In this document: in pieces, positions 52,656 to 61,664 of the stretch
How positions within the stretch are numbered: position 1 is the first letter of the stretch
How the letters are laid out: every line of letters starts with the position of its first letter
Origin: Cyclobacteriaceae bacterium
GTDB lineage: Bacteria > Bacteroidota > Bacteroidia > Cytophagales > Cyclobacteriaceae
Assembly (NCBI GenBank): GCA_028278225.1
Contig: JANQEU010000097.1
Location: 1 to 61,998 of the forward strand
Direction: 5' to 3'
DNA length: 61,998 bases
Made by a program: the position numbers and the translations under genes
The notes under the pieces: model-generated
Database searches by the model: none
Seen by the model: the letters and a program-made list of their open reading frames with translations, nothing else
What the model was told of the DNA's origin: nothing

Positions 52656-52686
52656 ATCCGGCGCGGAAGGAACTTCCGCGCCGGAT
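52656..52686. terminator. GC-rich hairpin between convergent genes
   Basis: Perfect 14-bp stem ATCCGGCGCGGAAG / CTTCCGCGCCGGAT with a 3-nt loop. It lies between convergent genes ending at 52611 and 52716. No strong T-run follows on either side, so termination efficiency is uncertain, but the stem is very stable. Confidence 0.7.
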
Positions 52687-52715
52687 CAATTATACTGTCT
52701 GTCCGGTATCTTGGG

Positions 52716-53819
52716 TTAAAATATTATTCCAAAGGAAATGGCATTCAACTTTGGCCCTTTGCCCTGTGCGAATACCTCATTCAAATCATAATTTGCAAAG
52801 AAATCCACCCCTTTATAGCCCATCTGTGCCCTGATGCCATAACGGAAATTGGTAAGGTAGAAGTTGTCCCTGTTGATATCCTTTTCCTTGTTACCGGCGT
52901 CTTTGTATACGAATTTTGAGCGGCTTCCCAGGCGGTAACCAGCGTATCCGCCAACACCGAATCGCAATCCCTGCTTCCTTGATCTTTTTACCCGGAAAGA
53001 ACCCCGTTCGAGAGCGTTGACTTTTCTTCTCCCCTGGGCAAGATCGAATATCGGCACCACACTGAAGTTAAGGTAGGTTGCGGAAAGTTTGCTTTTTTCC
53101 GGGTTTATGTCCGGTGCGAATTGAGTAATGAACTCTACGGAATCCGCCCCTTCGAGAGCTTGCACCGCATCATCCTCAAATTTCCAGTTGTACCATGACA
53201 CGCCGAATCCCCATTCGACGAAAAGCGGACCTCCGACCCATGTCTTATTTATGTTTGACAATCCCACGTACCATGATCCCCAGGGTCTTACGGAAAATGG
53301 TTCATTGGTTTCATTCGGGAAATCTGTCCCGTCTATCAACCAGTTGTTCGTTCCCAATTCAAAGTTGAAGGTGTTGTCGGTCCGATCGACATTGCGGTCA
53401 ATATATGAATATGACCTGAAGTCATCATCACGCCTCCATTCGTCTTCAAAGTCGTCCCAGTTATCAATATCTTCCGTATCTACTCCAAATTCAATGTCTC
53501 CCAGCTTGATCCGGGCATATTTATCACCATCCTGGTAAATTATGGTCGTATCACGGATGTAGCTGTCTCCTTCGTCATCATCCAATTCCAGGTAATCGGC
53601 GCTTGTCCTGTTTACCTTGCGATTCAGATCCCGGATCATCTTATTGATATCATACTTTTCGATTTCCCTGAGATCAGACTTATTGCGGGTGTAGATCACG
53701 ATCTTATTGTTGTTCTCAAGTGTGATCACCACTGTGTCCGAATCATTTTCACTCATTGCGAATACCACCGGTATCGTAAAAAATGAAAGTAATATTATTG
53801 TTGCTGTTAACTTTTTCAT
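52716..53819 (-). CDS. Exported outer-membrane beta-barrel protein
   Basis: A 367-residue exported protein (signal MKKLTATIILLSFFTIPVVFA). The N-terminal half is strongly acidic (ELDDDEGDSYIRDTT, DTEDIDNWDDFEDEWRRDDDF). The C-terminal half has barrel-like strands (SWYVGLSNINKTWVGGPLFVEWGFGVSWYNW, FRYGIRAQMGYKGVDFFANYDL) and ends AISFGIIF, fitting an outer-membrane protein. It is the third gene of an ECF sigma factor/anti-sigma/OMP operon, so it may be a target or part of the sensing path. Confidence 0.75.
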   Translation of the reverse strand: MKKLTATIILLSFFTIPVVFAMSENDSDTVVITLENNNKIVIYTRNKSDLREIEKYDINKMIRDLNRKVNRTSADYLELDDDEGDSYIRDTTIIYQDGDKYARIKLGDIEFGVDTEDIDNWDDFEDEWRRDDDFRSYSYIDRNVDRTDNTFNFELGTNNWLIDGTDFPNETNEPFSVRPWGSWYVGLSNINKTWVGGPLFVEWGFGVSWYNWKFEDDAVQALEGADSVEFITQFAPDINPEKSKLSATYLNFSVVPIFDLAQGRRKVNALERGSFRVKRSRKQGLRFGVGGYAGYRLGSRSKFVYKDAGNKEKDINRDNFYLTNFRYGIRAQMGYKGVDFFANYDLNEVFAQGKGPKLNAISFGIIF

Positions 53820-53844
53820 TGTCCTTTTTTTGAAATTTGTAAGA

Positions 53845-54483
53845 TCAATCCAAATTCAATTTTGAATTGATAAAATCATCTTTCGCTTCCCGGACTTTCG
53901 CTAACATCTCCGCGGGTGATGTATTTTGGGCGTATTCGAAAAGCCTTCCGATTTTACCCTTAGATGCTTCATCTTCCACGGGCGTTGCATATGCATAATA
54001 TTTTATCTGAATTTTAGATTCTGCGGGTTTCAATTGATATATCCCCGGAATATCAGGCTGCGTGAATTCCGGCATAATTTTTTTACGCTGCACATTTTGC
54101 AAAGTGATGAACTGTGTTTCACGCTGTACCGGTTCAATTGTCAATTCCGGCTCAGTGGTAGCTTCGGAAACGGCATCCGTGCTTTCCGTAATTTCCTTTT
54201 GCTTCTCCGGGATCGAGATTATGGCTTCTCTTACATTTTGGGGATGGTCGATCTCTGTTCGGGCTGCTATGGAAGTAGCCGTCTCCTCCTGATCAACCTT
54301 TAAGAGGATCAGCACTGTTGATAATACCACGCCAAGCAATGCGGCTACCTTAAGGTATTGTTTCCAGTGTTCTCGTTTGGGATGAATCTGATTATCTATC
54401 ACCTTCCAGGCATCTGCCGATGGCGTGGGCTGATAGTTGTCAGCCTTTTCCCGGAATAACCGATCAATTTTAGTTTGATCCAT
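53845..54483 (-). CDS. Membrane anti-sigma factor-like protein
   Basis: A 212-residue single-pass protein. The short N-terminal cytoplasmic part (DQTKIDRLFREKADNYQPTPSADAWKVI) precedes one TM (VAALLGVVLSTVLILLKV), and a ~130-residue periplasmic part follows. The FREKADNYQPTPSADAW start is a pattern I associate with anti-sigma-like partners of ECF factors in Bacteroidota. Its start overlaps the end of the sigma factor gene by 14 bp, supporting joint synthesis and direct interaction. Confidence 0.75.
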   Translation of the reverse strand: MDQTKIDRLFREKADNYQPTPSADAWKVIDNQIHPKREHWKQYLKVAALLGVVLSTVLILLKVDQEETATSIAARTEIDHPQNVREAIISIPEKQKEITESTDAVSEATTEPELTIEPVQRETQFITLQNVQRKKIMPEFTQPDIPGIYQLKPAESKIQIKYYAYATPVEDEASKGKIGRLFEYAQNTSPAEMLAKVREAKDDFINSKLNLD

Positions 54484-55069
54484 GGTTCAATGTTTTTAGT
54501 GTTTCGTTTTGCTCAAGCTTCAACAGCTTTGTCTGTAAGATCTTTCTGGCACGACTCAGCTGAGACTTTGAAGTATTTTCACTGATATTCAGTTTTTCTC
54601 CGATTTCGGCATGATTATAACCTTCAATTGCATAAAGGTTGAAAACCGTTCTGTAGCCAACCGGTAATTCCCTGATGAGACCCATCAACACTTCCGTATT
54701 TATATTGTCCTCCAGGTTATTGAAATCAGGCTCCCGGTCAGCATTTTCAATTTCGACTTCCAGGGACATGGAACGATTCTTTCTCAGATACATCAGACAC
54801 TCGTTTACGACGATCCTTCTGATCCAGCCTTCGAAACTCCCCTCTCCGCTGAATTGACCAATTTTCTCAAAAACCTTTACCATTCCGCCTATCATTACAT
54901 GTTCCGCTTCCTCCGCGTCCATGATATATCTTCTGCAGACTCCCAGCATTTTGGGTGCCACCCGCTCATATAATGTCCTTTGAGCCCTGGCTTTCCCTTT
55001 CTGGCAGCCCGATAGTAAGTCGTCTTCGGTTACTGACTTTTGAATGATTAACACTTTGGTAAGTTTCAT
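54470..55069 (-). CDS. ECF-type RNA polymerase sigma factor
   Basis: A 199-residue sigma-70 family protein (ATG at 55069; ATG 55090 gives 206). Region 2 is TEDDLLSGCQKGKARAQRTLYERVAPKMLGVCRRYIMDAEEAEHVMIGGMVKVFEKIGQFSGEGSFEGWIRRIVVNECLMYLRK. Region 4 is IRELPVGYRTVFNLYAIEGYNHAEIGEKLNISENTSKSQLSRARKIL, a normal helix-turn-helix. It is of the type that controls small envelope or stress regulons in Cytophagales. The following overlapping gene encodes its probable membrane anti-sigma factor, then an outer-membrane protein follows. Confidence 0.92.
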   Translation of the reverse strand: MKLTKVLIIQKSVTEDDLLSGCQKGKARAQRTLYERVAPKMLGVCRRYIMDAEEAEHVMIGGMVKVFEKIGQFSGEGSFEGWIRRIVVNECLMYLRKNRSMSLEVEIENADREPDFNNLEDNINTEVLMGLIRELPVGYRTVFNLYAIEGYNHAEIGEKLNISENTSKSQLSRARKILQTKLLKLEQNETLKTLNHGSN

Positions 55070-55264
55070 AAGGGTGATGCCAACACTCATTCAAAGGTTG
55101 CATCATAAGTACACTTTTTATAACGTAAAAATGGCCTGGAAGTGGGAGAATAAAATTTCAGTACTCAAATTTCGTAAGGATGAAAGAGGTACTAACATCG
55201 TATTTCAGAAATTTAACCAGTCTGAGTTTTCCAAATCTTGCAAATCGGGGCTCGTATCTTCCGG

Positions 55265-55858
55265 TTATTTGTATTTATCGTTTAAACCTATGCCCTGCTC
55301 AATCATGGGTATGATCTTTTCCAGTCTCGCAATTTTTGTTTCGGTCTTCTTTGCTGACTCAATGTACTCGGCATAATCACGTTGCCTGGACAGGCTCAGT
55401 TGCTGAAATGCATCTTTCACATTAGGACGCTCACCGAAGACCTGAAGTAGTTCTTCCGGTATGACAAGCTCCTTATTGCGATCCGGCTTGATCTCTCTTC
55501 CTCCTTTTTGATTTTCAATGGCTTCCTGCACGTATGCTCTTATGGATGCAATACTTTCTTCCACTTCCCGGGACGTGCCGAATCTCCACTGTCGTAATGC
55601 CTTCGTCTTACCCTCCTGTGCGTTCACCAGTACCTTGTTTTCATCGCGGAGCAATGCACCCTGAAAGAACCAGATTGCCACAAAAGATTTGAACGCTCCC
55701 AGGCCTACAACATTTTTTCCTTTCACTGTGTAGACAGGACCACCCCATTTGATCGCTTCTTCCAGTTCTGTAGATGCCAGTACTTTTCTGAGAAGCATCA
55801 ATGAATCTTTGCGATCAGCGTGATTTTCAATGTATTCGTCTACGGTTTTAACAGCCAT
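55265..55858 (-). CDS. YdeI/OmpD-associated family protein (DUF1801-like)
   Basis: A 197-residue paralogue of the protein at 27174. The DUF1801-like domain (ELEEAIKWGGPVYTVKGKNVVGLGAFKSFVAIWFFQGALL) precedes the YdeI-like tail (VIPEELLQVFGERPNVKDAFQQLSLSRQRDYAEYIESAKKTETKIARLEKIIPMIEQGIGLNDKYK). This copy has the standard start and lacks the Cys-rich N-terminus of the other. Possible role in defence against antimicrobial peptides, by analogy only. Monocistronic. Confidence 0.85.
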   Translation of the reverse strand: MAVKTVDEYIENHADRKDSLMLLRKVLASTELEEAIKWGGPVYTVKGKNVVGLGAFKSFVAIWFFQGALLRDENKVLVNAQEGKTKALRQWRFGTSREVEESIASIRAYVQEAIENQKGGREIKPDRNKELVIPEELLQVFGERPNVKDAFQQLSLSRQRDYAEYIESAKKTETKIARLEKIIPMIEQGIGLNDKYK

Positions 55859-56067
55859 TTCAGTATCAGTATAATAAAACTAATGTCAAAGTTAGCAAAA
55901 TGCTCGTGGTATAAATTGTTCTTAATTTGTTGTGATCTTTTTCGAATTCGGAGGTGTGGTTCAGGTTTGTGAAAGATATCGGAAAGTGAATAAGTACGGG
56001 TTAATCGGGTTTAAGTAGTTTTGCAAACGAAGCGACGCAGCAAGTCGTTTCCATTGACTCAATATTC

Positions 56068-56919
56068 ATGAAAATCTATTACATCTGCTTGGCTCTGGGC
56101 GGACTGTTATTTTTTGCATGTTCTGATGCAAATGATCCGGAACCTGTTCAGCGAATTGATAAAATCAGCATATTTGACGTTGGGAATGAGGGAAATGCCT
56201 CTGATATCAGCGTTGTCTTTTCCATCCGGAATATTGCCCGAATTGGTCAGTTCAGAATATTGGTAATACCCTCCGAAATTTCGGGCAGCTTCGATAGAAA
56301 GCAGGCTTTTTTATTGACTCCGGAGAGATACAGTACTGTAGCTTTATCCAATAGCCAGGAATATTCGGTACGACTTTCATCAGTCCTGGATGTTGAAGGG
56401 AATCCAATAGTTGCTAACAAAGAGTACGTCGTCAAAATACTAATGGTAGGTGAACGATTCAATCAGCTTTCGCAGCTCGAATCAAACTGGTTAACGCTCA
56501 GGGAGCAAGGAATTTACAATGGCTATTACCAGGGAGTGCTTGTTCATAATATCCTTGCCCAGGATGTATTTTTGCAGCAGGGGCAGGAGAGGACCCTGAT
56601 ACTTCGGGGTGAAATCACTGAAAGTGGAGTGACCGATAAGTATCTGGGATCATTTACTACCGAAAGTCCGGGTGGATTTGGGGGACCAATTATCGAAAGC
56701 GGTACGGTAATATTTTCGCTGGAGTCAGATAGTATTAAAGAATTTGGGGCCAGCGGGAGCCTGGCCACCTATGTCAATACTTATGTGAATTGCAGGTTGA
56801 TAGATACCGGTATCATTAATGGTGTTGCCAAAAATGAGTTACAGCTTGAAATACTTGGTGAGGGTTGTGGGCGAGGGAAGTTTGAAATGCAGCTGGTAAG
56901 GGCAATGCCAGGGGGGTGA
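56068..56919 (+). CDS. Lipoprotein of unknown function
   Basis: A 283-residue lipoprotein: signal MKIYYICLALGGLLFFAC with lipobox Cys. The mature part opens with a fibronectin-III-like domain (DKISIFDVGNEGNASDISVVFSIRNI ... VLDVEGNPIVANKEYVVKILMVG) and then a beta-rich region (YNGYYQGVLVHNILAQDVFLQQGQERTLILRGEITESG). No family is identified. A -7 match TAGTTTTG lies at 56016-56023. It converges with the lipoprotein gene at 57013. Confidence 0.73.
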   Translation: MKIYYICLALGGLLFFACSDANDPEPVQRIDKISIFDVGNEGNASDISVVFSIRNIARIGQFRILVIPSEISGSFDRKQAFLLTPERYSTVALSNSQEYSVRLSSVLDVEGNPIVANKEYVVKILMVGERFNQLSQLESNWLTLREQGIYNGYYQGVLVHNILAQDVFLQQGQERTLILRGEITESGVTDKYLGSFTTESPGGFGGPIIESGTVIFSLESDSIKEFGASGSLATYVNTYVNCRLIDTGIINGVAKNELQLEILGEGCGRGKFEMQLVRAMPGG

Positions 56920-57012
56920 ATTTTTGATATTGACGGTAACAGATCTTTACCGGCACCGAACATGTGATTTTAGATATGGCTTGCCGGGTTGAAGCGGATC
57001 AACAACAAGAAG

Positions 57013-58155
57013 CTAGTTCAGATTCACCCTTTTCACCAGGTATTCGTATTTGGAATCAGCAAGACTGCTTTGAAACAGGAAAACTGCAAAAAAACCTTCC
57101 CGGACATCCTCGGATATCAACTTGTATTTTTTCCAAAGTAACTCAGTATCGCCGTCCAGTCCCTTAAGGATCGTGTGGTTGCCTGTTACATTCCAACTAT
57201 TATCTATAGTCAGGAGATCTACGGATATGGTGACTTCCGCCAAAAAATCATGCCTTATTTCTTTTACCTGGGAAACACCCGTTATCAAAAAGACCTGATC
57301 TCCCTTTGTAAACATCTTCAATATGGTGTTCTTGATATCTTCCCCGCCAGTAAGGATGTCCGACAGATCAAGATCATTTTGCAGTACTAACTCCTGACTA
57401 TGAATCTCCAGTTTGAATCCCTCTTTCCTTACCACCACCTGATCTCCAACGGGAAAAATGTTTTGTATATAAGATCCGGTATTAATGGATACGATATTTT
57501 GATTCTGAGTATTGTACCGGTATATCTGCGATTGGATGGCAAGGTAAATGTGGTCACCATCGATGAATCCGTCAAATATTGATGATTGATCCAATAGCAG
57601 GTCGGTCACTGTAATCCTGTGACTGGACAGGGTATCTAAAGCACCTAATGTTGTTGTGTATTCGACAATGAGGATGTCTGCGTCAAATTTGCCGGAGCCA
57701 CCCTGGTAAACAGGTGACTGTAAAAGCCCATAGAATGTGTCCGGGCTGCCTGGAAGGAAAATCCCTTTCTCGAAATTGCCATGGGAATAGCTAAAAGCTT
57801 CAAATTCATTGTCCATTAATTTTATTCCATATTCGGGGACAAAGCCGGAGCTGTCAACCATCCCAAAAACGAATTTGCTGTCTATTCCCAGGGGGCTGGC
57901 TACCTGGCCCGCCGACTGATGAAACTGGCTTAAACTTTCCTTTCGGGTAGGGGACAATGTACCATCGACACCCAGTATCTCATAAAAATTGCTTCTAAAT
58001 GCAATGGTGGGATTCGATTCCCTGTTGATTTCAATTGCTCCGATATCGGACGTTTCATAGATTATTCTTGTCCAGTTCCCATCAAAGAAAATGACATCCT
58101 CCGTGGTACAGGAGGTGAGTATGGAAATGACAAGAAGGAATGATAAAATTCGCAT
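57013..58155 (-). CDS. Lipoprotein, third gene of the WD40/barrel operon
   Basis: A 380-residue lipoprotein (MRILSFLLVISILTSC, lipobox Cys). The mature protein is beta-rich with repeated strand-turn units (FVFGMVDSSGFVPEYGIKLMDNEFEAFSYS, GDHIYLAIQSQIYRYNTQNQNIVSI, FTKGDQVFLITGVSQVK), suggesting a propeller. Its ATG shares one base with the TGA stop of the barrel gene (TGATG), so translation is coupled. With the two upstream genes it looks like one trans-envelope assembly. No known family. Confidence 0.74.
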   Translation of the reverse strand: MRILSFLLVISILTSCTTEDVIFFDGNWTRIIYETSDIGAIEINRESNPTIAFRSNFYEILGVDGTLSPTRKESLSQFHQSAGQVASPLGIDSKFVFGMVDSSGFVPEYGIKLMDNEFEAFSYSHGNFEKGIFLPGSPDTFYGLLQSPVYQGGSGKFDADILIVEYTTTLGALDTLSSHRITVTDLLLDQSSIFDGFIDGDHIYLAIQSQIYRYNTQNQNIVSINTGSYIQNIFPVGDQVVVRKEGFKLEIHSQELVLQNDLDLSDILTGGEDIKNTILKMFTKGDQVFLITGVSQVKEIRHDFLAEVTISVDLLTIDNSWNVTGNHTILKGLDGDTELLWKKYKLISEDVREGFFAVFLFQSSLADSKYEYLVKRVNLN

Positions 58156-59174
58156 CAGAAACGTTGCTTTAAAATGCCAATTGAGAAAATGAAGTAGTTG
58201 AAGCGGGCATTGTAATTAATGAAAGAAGGATCATTATACGCAAATACGGCATTCTCGCTATCGGCTATCTTTTCAGACCTTGGTGTAGCACCCATCCAGT
58301 ACTGGAAATTTGGCCGTAACACGATATTGCCAACCTTCCAGTTGATCAGTGCTCCAACCACCCAACTGTAATTTAATGACGATCGGATGGCTGTCGTATT
58401 GTTGCTCAATTTCTCTCCTATTCTGTCACTGTGTCTCCAGGAATCGAGCCATGAGAAATTTATCCCTGACTGTACCGCAAGTGTGTTCCCGCGAATTTTG
58501 ACAGGCGGGCGATAGTTTATGAGCAGTGGGATTGTGAAGTCTTCCACCCTGGTCTCCCTGGTGACATTACCAAAATGATCGAAGTATTCAAATCCGGTGG
58601 ATTGATATCCAAAACCGGTTTCCAGATCAACGCTGTTTAATATTCTTTTCACAAAAACAGTGCTTACGTAAAAACCCAGGTACTCTTCGAAATTTGTGAG
58701 AAGTTTTCCTTCAGTGAGTCCGTAAATTGTAAGTGCATTTTCCCTGTCTAAAATGGCGTCGTAAATATCGTCCACTTTTACCACGGGTTTATTCATGCCC
58801 ATACTCAATCCAAACTGCAATTTTGGGGAATCCCTAAGCCGGGAAAGGCTCTGTCTGAATTTGAATACATTCGATTCATCCGCATGATAGCTCAAACTTT
58901 TATTCAGGATGTTTCCAAGGTATTCGATTCCCCTGGCTGTAGAATCCAGGTTAAAGGAAACATTTGCAAGAAGCCTGTAAGCTTCTATCATTTCCTCGCG
59001 GGTCAGCTGTCCGTCCAGGAGACATTCATTCAGTACATCATAAATAAGGTGTAACTGACCTGCGTCGTAGTATTGCCCGGCTGTTTCCAGATTTTCAGTA
59101 CAGTTCTGACCATACACATTTACCGAGTAAATGATAAGGAGGGAAAACAAATATTTGATACTATTCAGCTTCAT
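58155..59174 (-). CDS. Outer-membrane beta-barrel protein with N-terminal helical repeats
   Basis: A 339-residue exported protein (signal KYLFSLLIIYSVNVYGQ). Residues ~23-105 form TPR-like helical hairpins (YYDAGQLHLIYDVLNECLLDGQLTREEMIEAYRLLANVSFNLDSTARGIEYLGNIL). After ~115 a barrel of about eight to ten strands follows (LQFGLSMGMNKPVVKV, VDLETGFGYQSTGFEYF, SLNYSWVVGALINWKV), ending FNYFIFSIGILKQRF with the C-terminal Phe typical of outer-membrane barrels. It lies 26 bp after the WD40 gene and overlaps the lipoprotein gene by one base. Confidence 0.78.
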   Translation of the reverse strand: MKLNSIKYLFSLLIIYSVNVYGQNCTENLETAGQYYDAGQLHLIYDVLNECLLDGQLTREEMIEAYRLLANVSFNLDSTARGIEYLGNILNKSLSYHADESNVFKFRQSLSRLRDSPKLQFGLSMGMNKPVVKVDDIYDAILDRENALTIYGLTEGKLLTNFEEYLGFYVSTVFVKRILNSVDLETGFGYQSTGFEYFDHFGNVTRETRVEDFTIPLLINYRPPVKIRGNTLAVQSGINFSWLDSWRHSDRIGEKLSNNTTAIRSSLNYSWVVGALINWKVGNIVLRPNFQYWMGATPRSEKIADSENAVFAYNDPSFINYNARFNYFIFSIGILKQRF

Positions 59175-59200
59175 CGTCCAGTGTCAGTCTCTCATATTGC

Positions 59201-61336
59201 TTAGAAGGGTGAAGAGCTACAGGAATAGGGATCATAGGTAATATTTTCTCCAACATACCGGATCCATTCTTTCTCTGATAGTGGATTTATAACGGTTGCA
59301 CACAGTTGCTCAATACTTTCATCGCAGTCAAGATTGTAGTACTTGAGGGTGCCGTCAACTTCTCCCACCATTATAAGGTCATTTGTTTGATCATAATGAA
59401 GGGCCGTAATGAACGAGTCATGGTCGCTGAATTGTATGGGTTCCCTGGTAAAATCTTCCAGATCCCAAATGTTGAGTGTACGGTCATATCCTCCTGATAC
59501 AAGCCTTTTCATATCTTCTGAAAACTGCAGCGAAGATATTCTGGCTGTGTGACCTGTCAATTGTTCGATTTGTCCTTTTGTATTCAAATCATATAACGAC
59601 ACTTCCCCGGATGCGTACCCAACAGCCATGAAAGCAAAGTCGGGAGCTACACTTAAATTGGTTGGAAAAGATCCGATTTTCAATCCCACGGACGTTTGCT
59701 GTATCGTGGAAATGTCAAGATCATATACTTCGTCTGTACCCAGCAGGTAGTAGCCATTTTCGGACCTGATAGCGCTTAAAGCCTTGCGTTCCAGCGGATA
59801 AGTGTTTGAGGTGATCTGATCAGGGCTAGTGGCTGTAATGTGTGTAAACTGGGATGTGGAAATCACATGCCAGCCAGTGACAGCCGGGAATATTTTTATT
59901 AGCTGCCCTTCAAAATCGTCTACGATGATTTCGTAAACTTCGTCCGTTGACTGGTTGATTTGCAGGAATCGTTTTGAGCCTGTGCTTACCAGGTATGTGT
60001 TTTGATCATTTGCAGCCAGGGATTGGATGTTGTGACTATCGATCGAAGATGCAATTATGTCCATTTCACCTTCTTCCCAATAATAAATAAATCGCAGGTC
60101 GATTTCCCTCCTTGAGAAACCTGCAGCAGTCCTTTCCCAAATCATCAGTTTTCCATCATCCCCAAGTGTGTAGTGCTCTTCATTGATGATGTCGATCTGA
60201 TTGATCCTGGTACCATCATGTCCGGTGAGTTCATTAAAGTAATCTCCCGCGACATTCTTCCTGGCATAATAAAATGCATTGTAAACGGACGACTCAAACG
60301 GGTATTCGCTGTTTTGATTATATAAATGGTAAGCTTCTAATGCCAGCTGATTTTTGAGTGGCTGGGTACGCTGTAAAATGGATTTATTTGCCAGTGATAT
60401 TGCTATGGAGACCATTTTGTGCCTTGTTGATGCTACCAGTGCTTTTTCCGCTTGCTCGGATTGTACCTCCGCAGCCATTTGTTTCTCCTCGGCCAGAATT
60501 CGCTGTCTGTCTGTTTCCTCTTTCTGCTCCCTGGCCATCCTCGCCTGATTGACTGCGTTGCGATAATTTTGATTGGCCAGCTTAGCCTGTTGCTTCGCTT
60601 CGTTTTCTCTTGAGAACGCTTCTTCCAACTGTTTCTCAGCCACGGCGGCCCTTTCCAGGGCTTTCCTGGATTGCTCAGCCAGTGCTTCCTGATCACTTAC
60701 GGATGCCTGAGCGCTCAGCCTGGCTTCATTCATGGCATCGGAACTCCGGTCTTTTTCATTGTAGATCAGTATTGATAAGAAGACCAGAGACACAATTACA
60801 GCTGATGTGGCAACTACTTCAATTTTTCGTTTTACATTTTTTCGACGTACAGCTTTCCTGCTTTTTTCCAGGAAGATTTTTTTCTCCTCTTCCAGGTAAA
60901 GTCCTCTTTCGAATAGTTTAATATGCCTGAGGTCATTTTCACTCAGTAAGAAGGATCGTTTCAAATGCTCCGCATAGGTGTAATCGATGAACGCTTTGAC
61001 CTTACCCAGACCGTGTTCGAACCGGTCGGTTCTCAACGTGATTTCCAATGCCAGATCAGGTGACTTTAAAGCGTAGATGCCACTCTCTCCCAATTCCGTG
61101 ATAATTCCGCCTTCGATCAGATAAGTAAAAGCCTCCGATAAGGTCCTATCCTCAATCGGCCCGCCGATAGCAAGTGCGAAACTTCGTATTTGTTCTTCCC
61201 TCAGGAAAGTTTTATCACCTTTTTCGGATGCCAGTGATTTCAATACTTTCAGCGTCACCCCGGGATCGGGTGCCGAAAGAAGTATTTCATAAAGATCTAT
61301 CTTAGGGTCTGATGGTTTGGGTTTATCGGTCATCAA
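59201..61336 (-). CDS. Inner-membrane coiled-coil WD40 repeat protein (STAND-like, no NTPase)
   Basis: A 711-residue protein. Residues 1-130 match the winged-helix region that follows the NTPase in nSTAND1-type proteins (FLREEQIRSFALAIGGPIEDRTLSEAFTYLIEGGIITELGESGIYALKS). One TM is at about 172-192 (VVATSAVIVSLVFLSILIY), a long Ala/Glu/Lys-rich coiled coil runs about 196-310, then the STAND-type segment KNQLALEAYHLYNQNSEYPFESSVYNAFYYA, and a C-terminal propeller with WD40 signatures (GYASGEVSLYDL, LTGHTARISSLQFSEDMKRLVSGGYDRTLNIWDL). No P-loop is present, so the usual NTPase is absent. It leads an operon with a barrel and a lipoprotein. Confidence 0.83.
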   Translation of the reverse strand: MMTDKPKPSDPKIDLYEILLSAPDPGVTLKVLKSLASEKGDKTFLREEQIRSFALAIGGPIEDRTLSEAFTYLIEGGIITELGESGIYALKSPDLALEITLRTDRFEHGLGKVKAFIDYTYAEHLKRSFLLSENDLRHIKLFERGLYLEEEKKIFLEKSRKAVRRKNVKRKIEVVATSAVIVSLVFLSILIYNEKDRSSDAMNEARLSAQASVSDQEALAEQSRKALERAAVAEKQLEEAFSRENEAKQQAKLANQNYRNAVNQARMAREQKEETDRQRILAEEKQMAAEVQSEQAEKALVASTRHKMVSIAISLANKSILQRTQPLKNQLALEAYHLYNQNSEYPFESSVYNAFYYARKNVAGDYFNELTGHDGTRINQIDIINEEHYTLGDDGKLMIWERTAAGFSRREIDLRFIYYWEEGEMDIIASSIDSHNIQSLAANDQNTYLVSTGSKRFLQINQSTDEVYEIIVDDFEGQLIKIFPAVTGWHVISTSQFTHITATSPDQITSNTYPLERKALSAIRSENGYYLLGTDEVYDLDISTIQQTSVGLKIGSFPTNLSVAPDFAFMAVGYASGEVSLYDLNTKGQIEQLTGHTARISSLQFSEDMKRLVSGGYDRTLNIWDLEDFTREPIQFSDHDSFITALHYDQTNDLIMVGEVDGTLKYYNLDCDESIEQLCATVINPLSEKEWIRYVGENITYDPYSCSSSPF

Positions 61337-61611
61337 TGGGTAGGGGAATGGCCGCGAGCACCTTCCCGGTTTTGAACAATATTCTGGCGATGAAATAAGG
61401 CTCTATTCTTAACAGGAGAATCCGGATTCTCCCGTATTGGCCAATGGACTTTTTTCCACATATCGGATGTTTACCATTTTGCAAAGCGCAATTTAAACCG
61501 ACAGGTCGGAAAGCAAAATAAATATTGGATGAAAACCGGATAATTGTGATGCGCAGTGGGCATAAAAACAGGTGGATGGTTACGCCCATGTACCCTGGTG
61601 ACAGAACGAAT
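61337..61611. other. Intergenic region, no gene recognised
   Basis: The frame at 61323-61655 on the minus strand has no protein-like conservation and crosses the ssb terminator. The region probably holds the promoter of the WD40 operon. No repeat is seen. Confidence 0.4.
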
Positions 61612-61641
61612 AAAAAAAGGCTCCCGTTGCGAGAGCCTTTT
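61612..61641 (-). terminator. Rho-independent terminator of ssb
   Basis: AAAAGGCTC (61615-61623) and GAGCCTTTT (61633-61641) form a 9-bp stem with a 9-nt loop; the minus-strand side ends in a T-run. It lies 24 bp after the ssb stop. Confidence 0.8.
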
Positions 61642-61664
61642 GAAGCATAAATCAAAAAGTTGAT

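Noticed and set aside
56935-56953. Short GGTAA/TTACC hairpin between convergent lipoprotein genes
   Set aside because: Only five base pairs with no T-run; too weak to call a terminator.
61323-61655. 110-codon minus-strand frame next to ssb
   Set aside because: It crosses the ssb terminator hairpin and the start of the WD40 gene and shows no protein-like pattern.
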